Shown here piece by piece: positions 24,960 through 33,636 of a stretch of 64,000 nt of DNA (positions are counted from its first letter, which is position 1; each line of letters begins with the position of its first letter). The DNA lies in assembly GCF_011516945.1 (NCBI RefSeq), contig NZ_WOTH01000005.1, positions 62,001 to 126,000 of the forward strand, written 5' to 3'. The translations under genes were made by a program, and so were the position numbers. The notes under the pieces were generated by a model that saw nothing but the letters and a program-made list of their open reading frames with translations, had not been told where the DNA came from and searched no databases. The stretch is from Acetobacter estunensis (GTDB lineage Bacteria > Pseudomonadota > Alphaproteobacteria > Acetobacterales > Acetobacteraceae).

Positions 24960-25760
24960 TTATTCTTTCAGGCAGCTAACGGCCGCATCCAGAAGTGCCG
25001 GGTTGCCCACAGCCAGAACGGTTCCGTCTCCATCGGCGCGGAGAATCTGGCCGTTCCAGTCGGTCACACGACCGCCCGCGCCTTCGATAACCGGTACGAG
25101 AGCCGCCCAGTCCCAGGGCTTCATGGTGCATTCGGCAATGACGTCGATCTGGCCCAGCGCCAGAAGGCCGTAGGCGTAGCAGTCACCGCCCCAGCTTACG
25201 CGGTGGACGGCGGCCTTGAGCTGTTTCCATGTGGGGCGCGGTGCGTCTTCCAGCATTTCGACGGCGGTGCAGGACAGATCGGCCTGTGCCAGACTCGCGC
25301 AGGCCCGGGTGCGAATGACGTGGGGGGCGGCAAGACTGCCAAAACCGGGACGAAACAGGGTTCCGCGTCCGGCTACACCAATCCAGCGCTCGCCTGTGAT
25401 GGGCTGGTCGATCACGCCGATGACAGGTGTGCCTGCGTGCGAGAGGGAAATCAGCGTGCCGAATGTCGGGCGGCCTGTGATGAAAGCCCGTGTTCCATCG
25501 ATAGGATCGAGCGTCCATTGCCAGTCGGAGTTGCCCGCGTGCAACCCGAATTCCTCACCCAGAATGGCGTGATCGGGATGCCGCTCGGCCAGCACAGCGC
25601 GCATGACACGCTCGGCTGTACGATCCGCGATGGTGACGGGGCTTTCGTCCGCCTTGTCATCGATGCCGACAGAGGTGCGAAACCACGGGCGGATAACGGT
25701 TCCCGCGACATCCGCCAGAGCGTTGGCCGTAGCAGCGAAGGTATCGAGATCGTGCGACAT
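24960..25760 (-). CDS. hisN: Inositol monophosphatase-family histidinol-phosphatase
   Basis: 266 residues. IMPase motifs are complete: ILGEEFG (metal Glu), LDPIDGTRAFITG (metal Asp residues) and WDWAALVPVIEGAGG. The FITGRPTFGTLISL string and the WDWAALVPVIEGAGGRVTDW end are those of HisN-type histidinol-phosphate phosphatases rather than SuhB or CysQ. It would dephosphorylate L-histidinol phosphate in histidine synthesis; other his genes are not in the window. Substrate assignment is by motif only. Confidence 0.8.
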   Translation of the reverse strand: MSHDLDTFAATANALADVAGTVIRPWFRTSVGIDDKADESPVTIADRTAERVMRAVLAERHPDHAILGEEFGLHAGNSDWQWTLDPIDGTRAFITGRPTFGTLISLSHAGTPVIGVIDQPITGERWIGVAGRGTLFRPGFGSLAAPHVIRTRACASLAQADLSCTAVEMLEDAPRPTWKQLKAAVHRVSWGGDCYAYGLLALGQIDVIAECTMKPWDWAALVPVIEGAGGRVTDWNGQILRADGDGTVLAVGNPALLDAAVSCLKE

Positions 25761-25790
25761 AACGAGGCTCCGCTCAGAAAGGAGAAAGAA

Positions 25791-26264
25791 TCAGCTTCGG
25801 TCTTTCAGCCACGCGATGATATCGGCCCGATCTGCAGCGGAGGGCAAGCCGGGAAACGACATGCGGGTTCCGGGCGCAAAGGTGGCCGGATCACGAAGCC
25901 AGCGGTTGAGAGCCGCCTCATCCCATGTGCCGTTTTGCGAGTGAAGCGCCTGTGAGTAGGGATAGTCCGGGAGAGAGCCGATCTTGCGGCCGAACACTCC
26001 GCTCAGTTCGGGGCCTACACTGTCTTTTACGCCGGGCGTGAGCGAATGACAGGCCGCGCAGCTTTCGGTGGCGAGAGTCATGCCACGGTTGGGGTCACCC
26101 GCAGGGAGAGGTGTTGCGTCCTCTTTCTGTGAAGATGCGGCCTGTGCCGGAGCAGTGGCTGAGAGAGGCGGGATGGCCAGCGCTCCCCCCATCCAGGAGA
26201 CGCCCATTGCGCAGGCGACAAGAAGAAGAGCGAATGCGCCGCGATTGGCAGTCGAAAAGTCCAT
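25791..26264 (-). CDS. Membrane-anchored class I cytochrome c
   Basis: 157 residues from ATG 26264, chosen for GGAG six bases upstream. A single N-terminal helix (GAFALLLVACAMGVSWMGGA) serves as anchor or uncleaved signal, followed by a short linker and a mono-heme domain: CAACH heme attachment and a distal Met in GTRMSFPGL. The pattern GDPNRGMTLATESCAACHSL with VGPELSGVFGRKIGS is that of mitochondrial-type/CycM cytochromes, which carry electrons from bc1 to oxidases. Sits just downstream of hisN's start with 30 bases between, same strand. Confidence 0.9.
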   Translation of the reverse strand: MDFSTANRGAFALLLVACAMGVSWMGGALAIPPLSATAPAQAASSQKEDATPLPAGDPNRGMTLATESCAACHSLTPGVKDSVGPELSGVFGRKIGSLPDYPYSQALHSQNGTWDEAALNRWLRDPATFAPGTRMSFPGLPSAADRADIIAWLKDRS

Positions 26265-26420
26265 TTTTCTCCGCATGTCCGCAAGAGAGCCGACAGGCGG
26301 CACGGCGGACGCTGTTGCGTAGGTGGGACGTCTTTTCTAGAGTGCGCTGCGCTTCCTGTGAAGCCGCCGGCGGTTTTGCGCTGTTTCCTGCCGGCTGACG
26401 GTGTTTCGCGACCTTTTCTC

Positions 26421-27161
26421 ATGGCTTCTCCCCTTATCCTGATCCCGGCCCGCATGGCGTCCTCCCGGCTGCCCGGAAAGCCGCTGGCGGACATCGCCGG
26501 ACGTCCGATGATCCTTCACGTTGTGGAACGGGCGCAGCGCGCGGGCGTCGGGCGTGTGGTCGTGGCGGCGGCCGAGGTCGAGATTGCGGATGCAGTGCGC
26601 AGCGCAGGAGGGGAGGTTGTGCTCACGCCACCCGATCTTCCTTCCGGTTCGGACCGTGTGCATCACGCGGCGCGCGCCCTCGACCCGCAGGGACAACACA
26701 ACATCATTATCAACCTTCAGGGTGATCTGCCGGGACTTGATCCGGCAACTCTACAAGCCGCGCTTCGTCCATTGGATGACGCGGCCATAGATATAGGCAC
26801 GTTGGTGTCGCCCATTCGGGACGCAGAGGAAGCAGGCGCCAACTCTGTGGTGAAAGTCGCTTGTGCCTTTGCTCCAGAGGCGCAGACGGCCCGTGCACTC
26901 TATTTTTCTCGTGCCGTCATTCCATGGGGCGCGGGAGAATTGTGGCACCATATCGGTGTCTATGCGTGGCGGCGCTCTGCGCTTGAGCAGTTCGTGGCCT
27001 TGCCCGAAGGGTTGCTCGAACGACGGGAAAAACTGGAGCAGTTGCGCGCGCTTGAAGCTGGTATGGTCATTGGTTGCGCGCGGGTGGCGCAGGCGCCGTT
27101 CGGTGTGGACACTCCAGCCGATCTGGAGCGCGCGCGGCGCATGTTGGGAGGTGTGTCGTGA
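26421..27161 (+). CDS. kdsB: CMP-Kdo synthetase
   Basis: 246 residues from ATG 26421. Activates Kdo with CTP for lipid A-core assembly. N-terminal ILIPARMASSRLPGKPLADI is the nucleotidyltransferase signature; LPSGSDRVHHAA and IINLQGDLPGLDPATL follow (Gln-Gly-Asp of the active site), then YFSRAVIPW and HHIGVYAWRRSALEQFV. Overlaps the prephenate dehydratase start by 4 bases (GTGA), giving a translationally coupled pair with pheA, an order seen in other alphaproteobacteria. Confidence 0.95.
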   Translation: MASPLILIPARMASSRLPGKPLADIAGRPMILHVVERAQRAGVGRVVVAAAEVEIADAVRSAGGEVVLTPPDLPSGSDRVHHAARALDPQGQHNIIINLQGDLPGLDPATLQAALRPLDDAAIDIGTLVSPIRDAEEAGANSVVKVACAFAPEAQTARALYFSRAVIPWGAGELWHHIGVYAWRRSALEQFVALPEGLLERREKLEQLRALEAGMVIGCARVAQAPFGVDTPADLERARRMLGGVS

Positions 27162-28033
27162 CCGGCACCGTAATCGGCCCCGTTCCGGGGCGCATTGCGT
27201 TTCAGGGGCGTCCGGGCGCCTATTCCGATCTTTCGTGTCGGACAGCCTATCCGGGATGGGAAACCGTGCCGTGCGCAACCTTTGCGGACGCTATTGCCGC
27301 CGTGCATGACGGACGCGCGGATCTGGCCATGCTCGCCTGCGAGAATAATCTTGCGGGACGGGTGCCGGACATCCATGCGTTGCTGCCCGAGTCGGGGTTG
27401 CACATCGTGGCGGAGCATTTCCAGCGTGTGGAACACTGTCTGATGGGGGTGCCCGGCACGACCATTGAGCAGGCAAAGCGCCTGCATACGCATCCGGTGG
27501 CGTTGGCGCAGGTGCGGGATCTGATCCGCGATCTGGATCTGACCCCCGTTGCGGAGTTCGACACGGCTGGGGCTGCGGAGATGGTGGCCCAGTGGGGACG
27601 CCCCGAGGATGTGGCTGTGGCCTCAGAACTGGCGGCCGAACTGAACGGATTGGAAATCCTGCGTCGCAATGTGGAAGACGCCACGCACAACACCACGCGG
27701 TTTTATGTGGCGGCCCGGGAGCCTTTGGCCGTTTTCGACGCAGGCCCCGTCATGACCACGGTGCTGTTCAGCGTCCGCAACGAGCCCGGTGCTCTCTACA
27801 AGGTGCTGGGTGGTTTCGCGACGAACGGGGTGAACATGACGCGGCTTGAAAGCTACATGCTTGACGGATCGTTCGCGGCCACCCAGTTCCTGCTGGACGT
27901 GGAAGGGCGGCCTGACCGTCCGGGCCTGAAGCAGGCTCTGGCGGAACTGGAATTCTTTTCCGCGCGTTTCAGCATCCTCGGTGTCTATCCCCAGTCTCCT
28001 TTCCGGTTGCGCGCGCAAAAAGCCGCGGCCTGA
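27158..28033 (+). CDS. pheA: Prephenate dehydratase
   Basis: 291 residues from GTG 27158, with GGGAGG upstream and an overlap with kdsB. Makes phenylpyruvate from prephenate. Catalytic domain: RIAFQGRPGAYSDLSCR, LACENNLAGRV (usually ENSxxG; the Ser is Asn here), and HNTTRFYVAA with the essential Thr-Arg-Phe. C-terminal ACT domain VLFSVRNEPGALYKVLGGFA with NMTRLESYML (usually ESRP) senses phenylalanine. Monofunctional, without chorismate mutase, as in most alphaproteobacteria. Confidence 0.95.
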   Translation: MTGTVIGPVPGRIAFQGRPGAYSDLSCRTAYPGWETVPCATFADAIAAVHDGRADLAMLACENNLAGRVPDIHALLPESGLHIVAEHFQRVEHCLMGVPGTTIEQAKRLHTHPVALAQVRDLIRDLDLTPVAEFDTAGAAEMVAQWGRPEDVAVASELAAELNGLEILRRNVEDATHNTTRFYVAAREPLAVFDAGPVMTTVLFSVRNEPGALYKVLGGFATNGVNMTRLESYMLDGSFAATQFLLDVEGRPDRPGLKQALAELEFFSARFSILGVYPQSPFRLRAQKAAA

Positions 28034-28108
28034 CAGGGCCTCGCTTTCGTGGCATACCAACGCCACATTCAGGACGTCGCAGCGTCGGATCACAAGAAGA
28101 AGAGCCTC

Positions 28109-29002
28109 ATGACCGAAGCCATGTTCACGGGGGCGATCACGGCCCTCATCACACCGATGAACCGCGATGGCTCCCTCGATCTTTCGTCCTTCGACCGTCT
28201 TGTCGAGTGGCAGATTGCTGAGGGAATCTCGGGTCTGGTGCCTGTTGGTACCACGGGCGAAAGCCCCACGCTTTCCCATGCCGAGCATCACGAGATCGTC
28301 GAGCGTACGGTGAAAGTCGCCTCCGGTCGTGTGCCGGTGATTGCTGGCGCTGGTTCTAACAGCACGGCGGAGGCCATTGATCTGGCGAAGCACGCCGAAA
28401 AGGCGGGGGCATCGGCGGTGCTGGTTGTGGCGCCCTATTACAACAAGCCGACGCAGGAAGGACTCTACCAGCATTTTGCCGCCGTGGCCGATGCGATCAG
28501 TATCCCTGTCGTGCTCTACAACATTCCCGGCCGCTCGGTGGTGGATATCTCTGTCGAGACGATGGCGCGACTGGCCAGGATCGGCAACATTGTGGGCGTG
28601 AAGGATGCGACCGCCAACCTGCTGCGCCCGTTGCAGGTGCGGCATGCCATCAAAGGGCGGCATTTCAACCAGATTTCGGGCGAAGACGGCACGGCAGTCT
28701 CGTTTCTTGCGGCAGGTGGCGACGGCTGCATCAGTGTGTCGTCCAATGTCGCGCCTGCGTTGTGTTCCCAGATGCAGACAGCATGGCGGGAAGGCCGCAC
28801 GAAGGATTCCGTGGCGCTGCAAGATCGGCTGCTACCGCTGCATGACGCGATGTTCTGTGAAACGAGTCCGGGTCCGGTGAAGTTCGCGGCATCGCTTCTT
28901 GGTCTGTGTGGCGAACACACCCGTCTTCCTCTGGTGCCGCTTTCCGAGCCCGCGCGTCAGGTTGTGCGTCTGGCCCTGACGGATGTCGGGCTTCTGGGCT
29001 GA
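28109..29002 (+). CDS. dapA: 4-hydroxy-tetrahydrodipicolinate synthase
   Basis: 297 residues from ATG 28109. Condenses pyruvate with aspartate semialdehyde in lysine/diaminopimelate synthesis. GTTGESPTLSHAEH, the catalytic Tyr in LYNIPGRSVVDIS, and the Schiff-base Lys in IVGVKDATANL are all in place. AGAAGAAGAG precedes the start. It ends 3 bases before smpB, an arrangement common in this class, and the two are certainly co-transcribed. Confidence 0.96.
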   Translation: MTEAMFTGAITALITPMNRDGSLDLSSFDRLVEWQIAEGISGLVPVGTTGESPTLSHAEHHEIVERTVKVASGRVPVIAGAGSNSTAEAIDLAKHAEKAGASAVLVVAPYYNKPTQEGLYQHFAAVADAISIPVVLYNIPGRSVVDISVETMARLARIGNIVGVKDATANLLRPLQVRHAIKGRHFNQISGEDGTAVSFLAAGGDGCISVSSNVAPALCSQMQTAWREGRTKDSVALQDRLLPLHDAMFCETSPGPVKFAASLLGLCGEHTRLPLVPLSEPARQVVRLALTDVGLLG

Positions 29003-29005
29003 TCC

Positions 29006-29506
29006 ATGGCAAAAGGAAGCAAGAAAGCGTCCGGCATGATTTCGCATGGCATTGCCGCGCAGAATCGGAAGGGACGTTTCAACTATACGATTCTGGAAAC
29101 CGTCGAGGCCGGTATTGTGCTCAAGGGACCGGAGGTGAAGAGCCTCCGCCTTGGACGGGCGACGATTACGGAAGCGTACGCGGCCGAACGCAATGGAGAA
29201 ATCTGGCTCTTCAACAGCTTCATCCCTGAATATCAGGGGGGAGTCCTCTCACGTTTCGACACCAAGGCACCGCGCAAACTGCTTCTGCACGCCCGACAGG
29301 TGACGCATCTTCTCAATGCCGTGGCGCGTGAAGGGGCATCGCTCGTGCCACTCGATATTCACTTCAACGAACGCGGGATGGCGAAAGTGACGCTCGGGCT
29401 GGGTGAAGGGCGCAAAAAGGAAGACAAGCGCCACGCGATTGCCGAGCGAGACTGGCAACGCGACAAGGCGCGCCTGCTGCGTAACAAGGGAAAGGGCGAC
29501 TACTAA
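29006..29506 (+). CDS. smpB: SmpB, tmRNA-binding protein
   Basis: 166 residues. Partner of tmRNA in rescue of stalled ribosomes. Signature: AQNRKGRFNYTILETVEAGI, LKGPEVKSLRLGRA, RKLLLHARQV and the C-terminal basic tail RDWQRDKARLLRNKGKG. The tmRNA gene itself is not in the window. Followed by a strong bidirectional terminator. Confidence 0.97.
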   Translation: MAKGSKKASGMISHGIAAQNRKGRFNYTILETVEAGIVLKGPEVKSLRLGRATITEAYAAERNGEIWLFNSFIPEYQGGVLSRFDTKAPRKLLLHARQVTHLLNAVAREGASLVPLDIHFNERGMAKVTLGLGEGRKKEDKRHAIAERDWQRDKARLLRNKGKGDY

Positions 29507-29533
29507 GTCGCTTTTTTCTTTTGTGTGAATGAC

Positions 29534-29571
29534 AAAAAACGCCGCGAGCCTGAAAAGGCTGGCGGCGTTTT
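29534..29571. terminator. Bidirectional intrinsic terminator
   Basis: AAAACGCCGC (29536-29545) pairs with GCGGCGTTTT (29562-29571), with an inner AGCC/GGCT extension. A-run on one side and T-run on the other serve both smpB and the convergent cold-shock gene. Confidence 0.9.
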
Positions 29572-29623
29572 CCGTTCATGAACACATCCCGAAAGGAACG
29601 TGTTCATGACAGGAGTATCGGGA

Positions 29624-30268
29624 TCAGTCAACCGAAACGGCAGCGGCTTCCGGACCCTTCTGGCCCTGCACCACCTTCACGTTGGTCACCTGACCTTCGT
29701 TCAGCCCCTGAATGCCGGAACGCTCAAGAGCGGAGGCGTGGACGAAAATGTCCTTGCCGCCATGATCCGGCGTGATGAAGCCGAAACCCTTGGTGGCGTT
29801 GTACCACTTCACGGTGCCACGGACTTCCTCGGCTGACGACATGTCAGGCGCGGGACGGGGGGCGCGACCACCACCGAAACCGCCCGCACGCGGGCCAGCA
29901 CCGAACTGGGCGCGGGGACGCTCCGGCTGCGCCGTGCTCTCATCGACGGAGATCACTTCTGCGACCTGACGGCCCTTCGGACCCTGTCCGATGCGGACCA
30001 TGAGAGTGGCGCCGGGGCTCACGCTGTCGTGGCCTGCCTGCGAAAGGGCGTTGGCGTGAAGGAACACGTCTCCGCTACCATCGGCGAGTTCGACGAAGCC
30101 GAAGCCCTTTTCGCTATTGAACCACTTTACAGTGGCTTCAATTTCCGGACCCGTAGCGACGACCTGAAGGCCACCACCGCCAGCCGGGCGACGCGGAGCA
30201 AAGCCCCCACGGTCTCCACCGAAGGGGGCGCTGTTCCCGCGGTCATACTGCGAGGGGCCGCCGCCCAT
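29624..30268 (-). CDS. Double cold-shock-domain protein
   Basis: 214 residues from ATG 30268. Two cold-shock domains: ATVKWFNSEKGFGFVELADG with GDVFLHANAL, and GTVKWYNATKGFGFITPDHG with KDIFVHASAL; both keep the RNP1 (KGFGF) and RNP2 (V/IFVHA) aromatic residues. A Gly/Arg-rich linker separates them and an RGG-like N-terminus precedes the first. The same frame stays open for 39 more codons to about 30385 with an Arg/Ser-rich text (RSNRTDRSSRSPRRGGFDDD) that looks coding, but no ATG, GTG or TTG starts it cleanly; an ATT at 30385 is possible. Likely an RNA chaperone. Confidence 0.85.
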   Translation of the reverse strand: MGGGPSQYDRGNSAPFGGDRGGFAPRRPAGGGGLQVVATGPEIEATVKWFNSEKGFGFVELADGSGDVFLHANALSQAGHDSVSPGATLMVRIGQGPKGRQVAEVISVDESTAQPERPRAQFGAGPRAGGFGGGRAPRPAPDMSSAEEVRGTVKWYNATKGFGFITPDHGGKDIFVHASALERSGIQGLNEGQVTNVKVVQGQKGPEAAAVSVD

Positions 30269-30385
30269 AAAATCATCGTCAAATCCGCCGCGGCGGGGAG
30301 AGCGGGAGCTGCGGTCGGTTCTGTTACTTCTCAAGGGTCTTGATCCCGAAGTCTGGCGGCGCCATGTGCCACCTGTGAAAGCAAT

Positions 30386-30731
30386 TCCGGGTCGGGAAAA
30401 CTGAGCCTCTGGTGAAGCCCTGTCGAGACATACGATGTCTCGTCCTGGTGGCCGGTATCCTGAAAGCCAGTTGGCGTTCCAGAACGTTCCTACAAAAGCA
30501 TAAGCGATCGGCTGAAAGCTACAGTCTTTTTGGTATTTCGGCTGTCCGCGAGATGAATTTAATGAAAGATCGGGCCAAAAAAGGAGCGTGGAGAGACTTT
30601 CTTGAGCTTTTCCCATCACAGGATGCGTCCCTGAGGACGATGTGGGGGCGGATGAACGAAACGGCAGTTGACGCGCCCTCCGAGACAAGACCACACCGGA
30701 TGTCAGAGGATGTGGGACGGGGAGTGTGAGT
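30386..30731. other. Intergenic region of about 350 bases
   Basis: Spacer between the cold-shock gene and the divergent LpxR-like gene. Open frames here are short and lack ribosome binding sites. Long 5' leaders are usual for cold-shock mRNAs, so part of it may be leader RNA of the minus-strand gene. Confidence 0.5.
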
Positions 30732-31772
30732 GTGCAGACAGCCAGTCAATCATCGGAAGTGAGAAACAGCCGGACGCTTGTGATGGCTGCCATGCTCGTG
30801 GGAACGGTCCTCGCCCCGACAGCGCGCGCCACGCCCTTGCAGGACGATCAGAACACATGGACCCTTCAGGGTGAGAACGATGCGGTCACGACGCTGAAAG
30901 GCACGTCGGATCAGTATTATACCAGTGGATTGCGCTTCAATTGGACCTCCCGAACCGATCATCTTCCCGGACCGCTGGCGGCCGTGAATCGTTTTGTGCT
31001 TGGTCGCGGCATGCAGCGTGTGAGTGCGGGAGTGCAGCAACTCATCTTCACACCTTCTGATACCCAGACCGCGACTCCATCTTCGCGCGACCGGCCTTAT
31101 GCTGGCGTTCTGCTGGGCACGCTTAACCTCATCAATGACACGGATCTTTCACGCAGCGTCTTTGGAATCCAGATGGGCGTGATGGGACCGGCTTCGGGCG
31201 CGCGTCAGCTTCAGAACGGCTTTCATGGCGCGATCGGCGACACGCAGAATCTCGGCTGGCACCATCAGCTCAAAAACCAAGTGATCTTTCAGGTGCAGAT
31301 GGGGCGCACATGGCGTCTGCCGCTGGGAAACATCGGGGGCGCCAATGGCATTTTCTTCGATATGTTGCCGTCGGCCTCCGCGCGTGCGGGCGATTACCGG
31401 ATTGCTGGTACCTTGGGGGATACGTTTCGTATCGGGCAAGGATTGGACAGTGATTTCGGGGTTCCCACGATCGGGGCGGGAACTGATGGAACGGATGCCT
31501 ACAAGGCCACCCGCATGGTGCCGTGGTATATTTTTGGCGGCGTGAGTGGGGACGCGGTGGCCTATGATGCCACGTTGCAGGGCAACACCACTCTGAAAAA
31601 CTCCCCCCATGTGGACAAGAAGCCGGTGGTGGGCGAGATTCACGCGGGTGTGGCCGTCATGTTCTACGGCGTGCGTATTTCCTACAGCCAAGTCTGGCAG
31701 ACACAGGAATTTACAACCGCACGCTCGGGGCTTTTCAACTACGGCTCCCTCAACGCATCCGCGAAATTCTGA
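30732..31772 (+). CDS. LpxR-like lipid A deacylase
   Basis: 346 residues from GTG 30732, placed 7 bases after GGGGAG (GTG 30726 would be too close). Signal peptide TLVMAAMLVGTVLAPTARAT. The outer-membrane barrel family signature is clear: TLQGENDAVTTLKGTSDQYY then TSGLRFNW, SSRDRPYAGVLLG and LQNGFHGAIGD. The Asn-Asp pair (END), the Ser/Asp of the GTSDQYYTSG loop and the His of GFHGAIG correspond to the catalytic and calcium residues of LpxR, which removes the 3'-acyloxyacyl chain of lipid A. Single gene; would remodel the cell surface. Confidence 0.85.
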   Translation: MQTASQSSEVRNSRTLVMAAMLVGTVLAPTARATPLQDDQNTWTLQGENDAVTTLKGTSDQYYTSGLRFNWTSRTDHLPGPLAAVNRFVLGRGMQRVSAGVQQLIFTPSDTQTATPSSRDRPYAGVLLGTLNLINDTDLSRSVFGIQMGVMGPASGARQLQNGFHGAIGDTQNLGWHHQLKNQVIFQVQMGRTWRLPLGNIGGANGIFFDMLPSASARAGDYRIAGTLGDTFRIGQGLDSDFGVPTIGAGTDGTDAYKATRMVPWYIFGGVSGDAVAYDATLQGNTTLKNSPHVDKKPVVGEIHAGVAVMFYGVRISYSQVWQTQEFTTARSGLFNYGSLNASAKF

Positions 31773-31797
31773 TCCTGACGGAAGGCACCCGTCAGGA
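31773..31797. terminator. Hairpin between convergent genes
   Basis: TCCTGACGG pairs perfectly with CCGTCAGGA around a 7-base loop between the LpxR-like gene and the EAL protein. There is no T-run; a 3' hairpin or weak terminator. Confidence 0.45.
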
Positions 31798-31814
31798 GGG
31801 CAGGCGAGAGCGTC

Positions 31815-33476
31815 TTACCGGGGCGGTTGCACGCTGGGTCGGCCGATGAGGTATCCTTGGATTTCCTCGCATCCGTGAGCGTCGAGGAAACCGAGTTGTT
31901 CTTCCGTTTCCACGCCTTCGGCGCAGCAACTCATGTTCAGCGCGTGGATCATGTAGATGGTGGAGCGGAGGATGGTTTCCACTCGGCTGTCGCGCCCAAG
32001 CCTGCGAATGAACACTCGGTCGAGTTTGACCTGATCGAACGGATAATTCGTCAGCTTTTCCAGCGCCCCGAAGCCCGTGCCGAAATCATCCAGCACCAGC
32101 CGCACGCCCATGGCCCGGATGCGAGCCAGTTCCTTGCGAGCGATATCGGGTCTGTCGAACCCACTTCGTTCTGACAGTTCGATTTGAAGCCGTGCCGGTT
32201 CAAGTCCACTCTTTTCGAGCGCGCTTCCGATGCTGGCGGCCACCCGCTCCGTTTCCAGCCAGCTTGGCGAGACGTTGATGCTCAGACCGAGGGGTTGAGT
32301 CCATGTGGTGGCCTGCTGGCAGGCGTGATGCAACACCCATGTGTCGATGTCCTCAATAAGGCCGGTACTCTCGGCGCAGTCGAGGAAGACAAGCGGATTG
32401 ACCTCTCCGTGGCCATTACGGTCCCACCGAACCAGCGCCTCAAACGCAATGACATGTTCCGTGGCCGTTTCCAGGACTGGCAGCCAGTTGAGGCGAAAAT
32501 GTCCTTCCGCGATGGCGTGCCGCAAATCACCTTCCAGCCCGACCCGTTCGGCATGCACTTTTCCAATTTCAGGAGCCACACGATTGACCCGCGTGCCACC
32601 GCGTTGTCCGCGAATGCCAGCCAGCGCGGCGTTGGCAAAGCCGATCAGTGTGTCGGTATCGGGTGCATCGAAAGGAAAGGCGGCCCACCCGATATGAGGT
32701 TCCAGCGGAAAGCTGTTTTCCGGGCGGCTGTGTGCCGCTTCCATGCGTGCCACGATGGTGGTGGCCAATTCGTTGGCGGCTTCCACGTTCTGCTGTTCGA
32801 GCGGGACGACAACGGCGAAACTCCCGCCGCCGAGATGAACGGTAAAGCAGGAATCGGGCGTGGTTGCGTGCAGGATATCGTGCGCCTGCCCGATCAGGGC
32901 GTCAGAGACAGGCCAGCCGTCGCTGTCGTTGATCGGACCGATCCGGGCAAGGTCGATGCGCAGGAGAGCCAGAGGTGTGGCTGTGGAGATGCCGGGGTTC
33001 GTGATGCGCGTGTCGAGATAGCGCATGAGATCGGCTATGCCGGAACTGCCTGGCACAGGTGGCCGAAGACCGCTGACGGCCGGAAGAGAGAGGCTGGCCA
33101 ACCGCGTCAGGGCGGAAGAAGGAAAGGGCTGTTCTGAGCGGTTGAGGCAGAGCAGAAACGGAGAAGAGTCGTCTTTCCCGTCCCGTAGGGGTTTGCAGAC
33201 CCATGCGCTGAATTCCCCGACTTTTTCAGCGAACTGTCCCGCTTTTACACCATTGCCCGCAGCTAACTGGTCAACGGATGCGTCCATCGCCTCTTTCAGT
33301 TGTGCGAAGGGAGGCAGGCGCACAGGTTTTGAGTGAGACAGAACGATCGGCTGTTCATCCTGCTCCACTGAGCCGAGCACACACGCCACATCACAGGGGA
33401 GAAGTTGTGCTGCGCAGCGGACAAGCAGGGTGAGCAGCGGCCCTTCATCGGTGGGAAGAGAAGATGTGTCGTTCAT
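31815..33476 (-). CDS. Cyclic-di-GMP phosphodiesterase with degenerate GGDEF and EAL domains
   Basis: 553 residues. An N-terminal GAF-like region (to about 150) precedes a GGDEF domain whose signature has decayed to GGGSF (VHLGGGSFAVVVP), so it cannot make c-di-GMP. The C-terminal EAL domain looks complete: FEALVRW, INVSPSW, IELSERS, LDDFGTGFGALEKL, VKLDRVFIRRL, CCAEGVETEEQL and IQGYLIGRP. This is the layout of acetic-acid-bacterium PDE proteins that tune cellulose synthase, where the GGDEF remnant may bind GTP as an activator. No membrane helix, so cytoplasmic. Standalone gene. Confidence 0.88.
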   Translation of the reverse strand: MNDTSSLPTDEGPLLTLLVRCAAQLLPCDVACVLGSVEQDEQPIVLSHSKPVRLPPFAQLKEAMDASVDQLAAGNGVKAGQFAEKVGEFSAWVCKPLRDGKDDSSPFLLCLNRSEQPFPSSALTRLASLSLPAVSGLRPPVPGSSGIADLMRYLDTRITNPGISTATPLALLRIDLARIGPINDSDGWPVSDALIGQAHDILHATTPDSCFTVHLGGGSFAVVVPLEQQNVEAANELATTIVARMEAAHSRPENSFPLEPHIGWAAFPFDAPDTDTLIGFANAALAGIRGQRGGTRVNRVAPEIGKVHAERVGLEGDLRHAIAEGHFRLNWLPVLETATEHVIAFEALVRWDRNGHGEVNPLVFLDCAESTGLIEDIDTWVLHHACQQATTWTQPLGLSINVSPSWLETERVAASIGSALEKSGLEPARLQIELSERSGFDRPDIARKELARIRAMGVRLVLDDFGTGFGALEKLTNYPFDQVKLDRVFIRRLGRDSRVETILRSTIYMIHALNMSCCAEGVETEEQLGFLDAHGCEEIQGYLIGRPSVQPPR

Positions 33477-33603
33477 GCCGCGCCAGCCGTTCTATGGTCA
33501 TGGGAGACGTCACGGAAAGGGAACTCGTCCTGCGCGGCGTCATACGCACAGGTGGTAGCAGGCGGCTGTAAATGGGGCCTTAATTGAACCGCGTACATCA
33601 AAG

Positions 33604-33621
33604 CGTCGCATGATTGCGACG
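33604..33621 (-). terminator. Hairpin downstream of recG
   Basis: CGTCGCA-TGAT-TGCGACG, a perfect 7-bp stem 16 bases past the recG stop codon, followed on the minus strand by CTTTGATG. Weak terminator candidate. Confidence 0.4.
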
Positions 33622-33636
33622 GGTTTGTGCAGGCAA

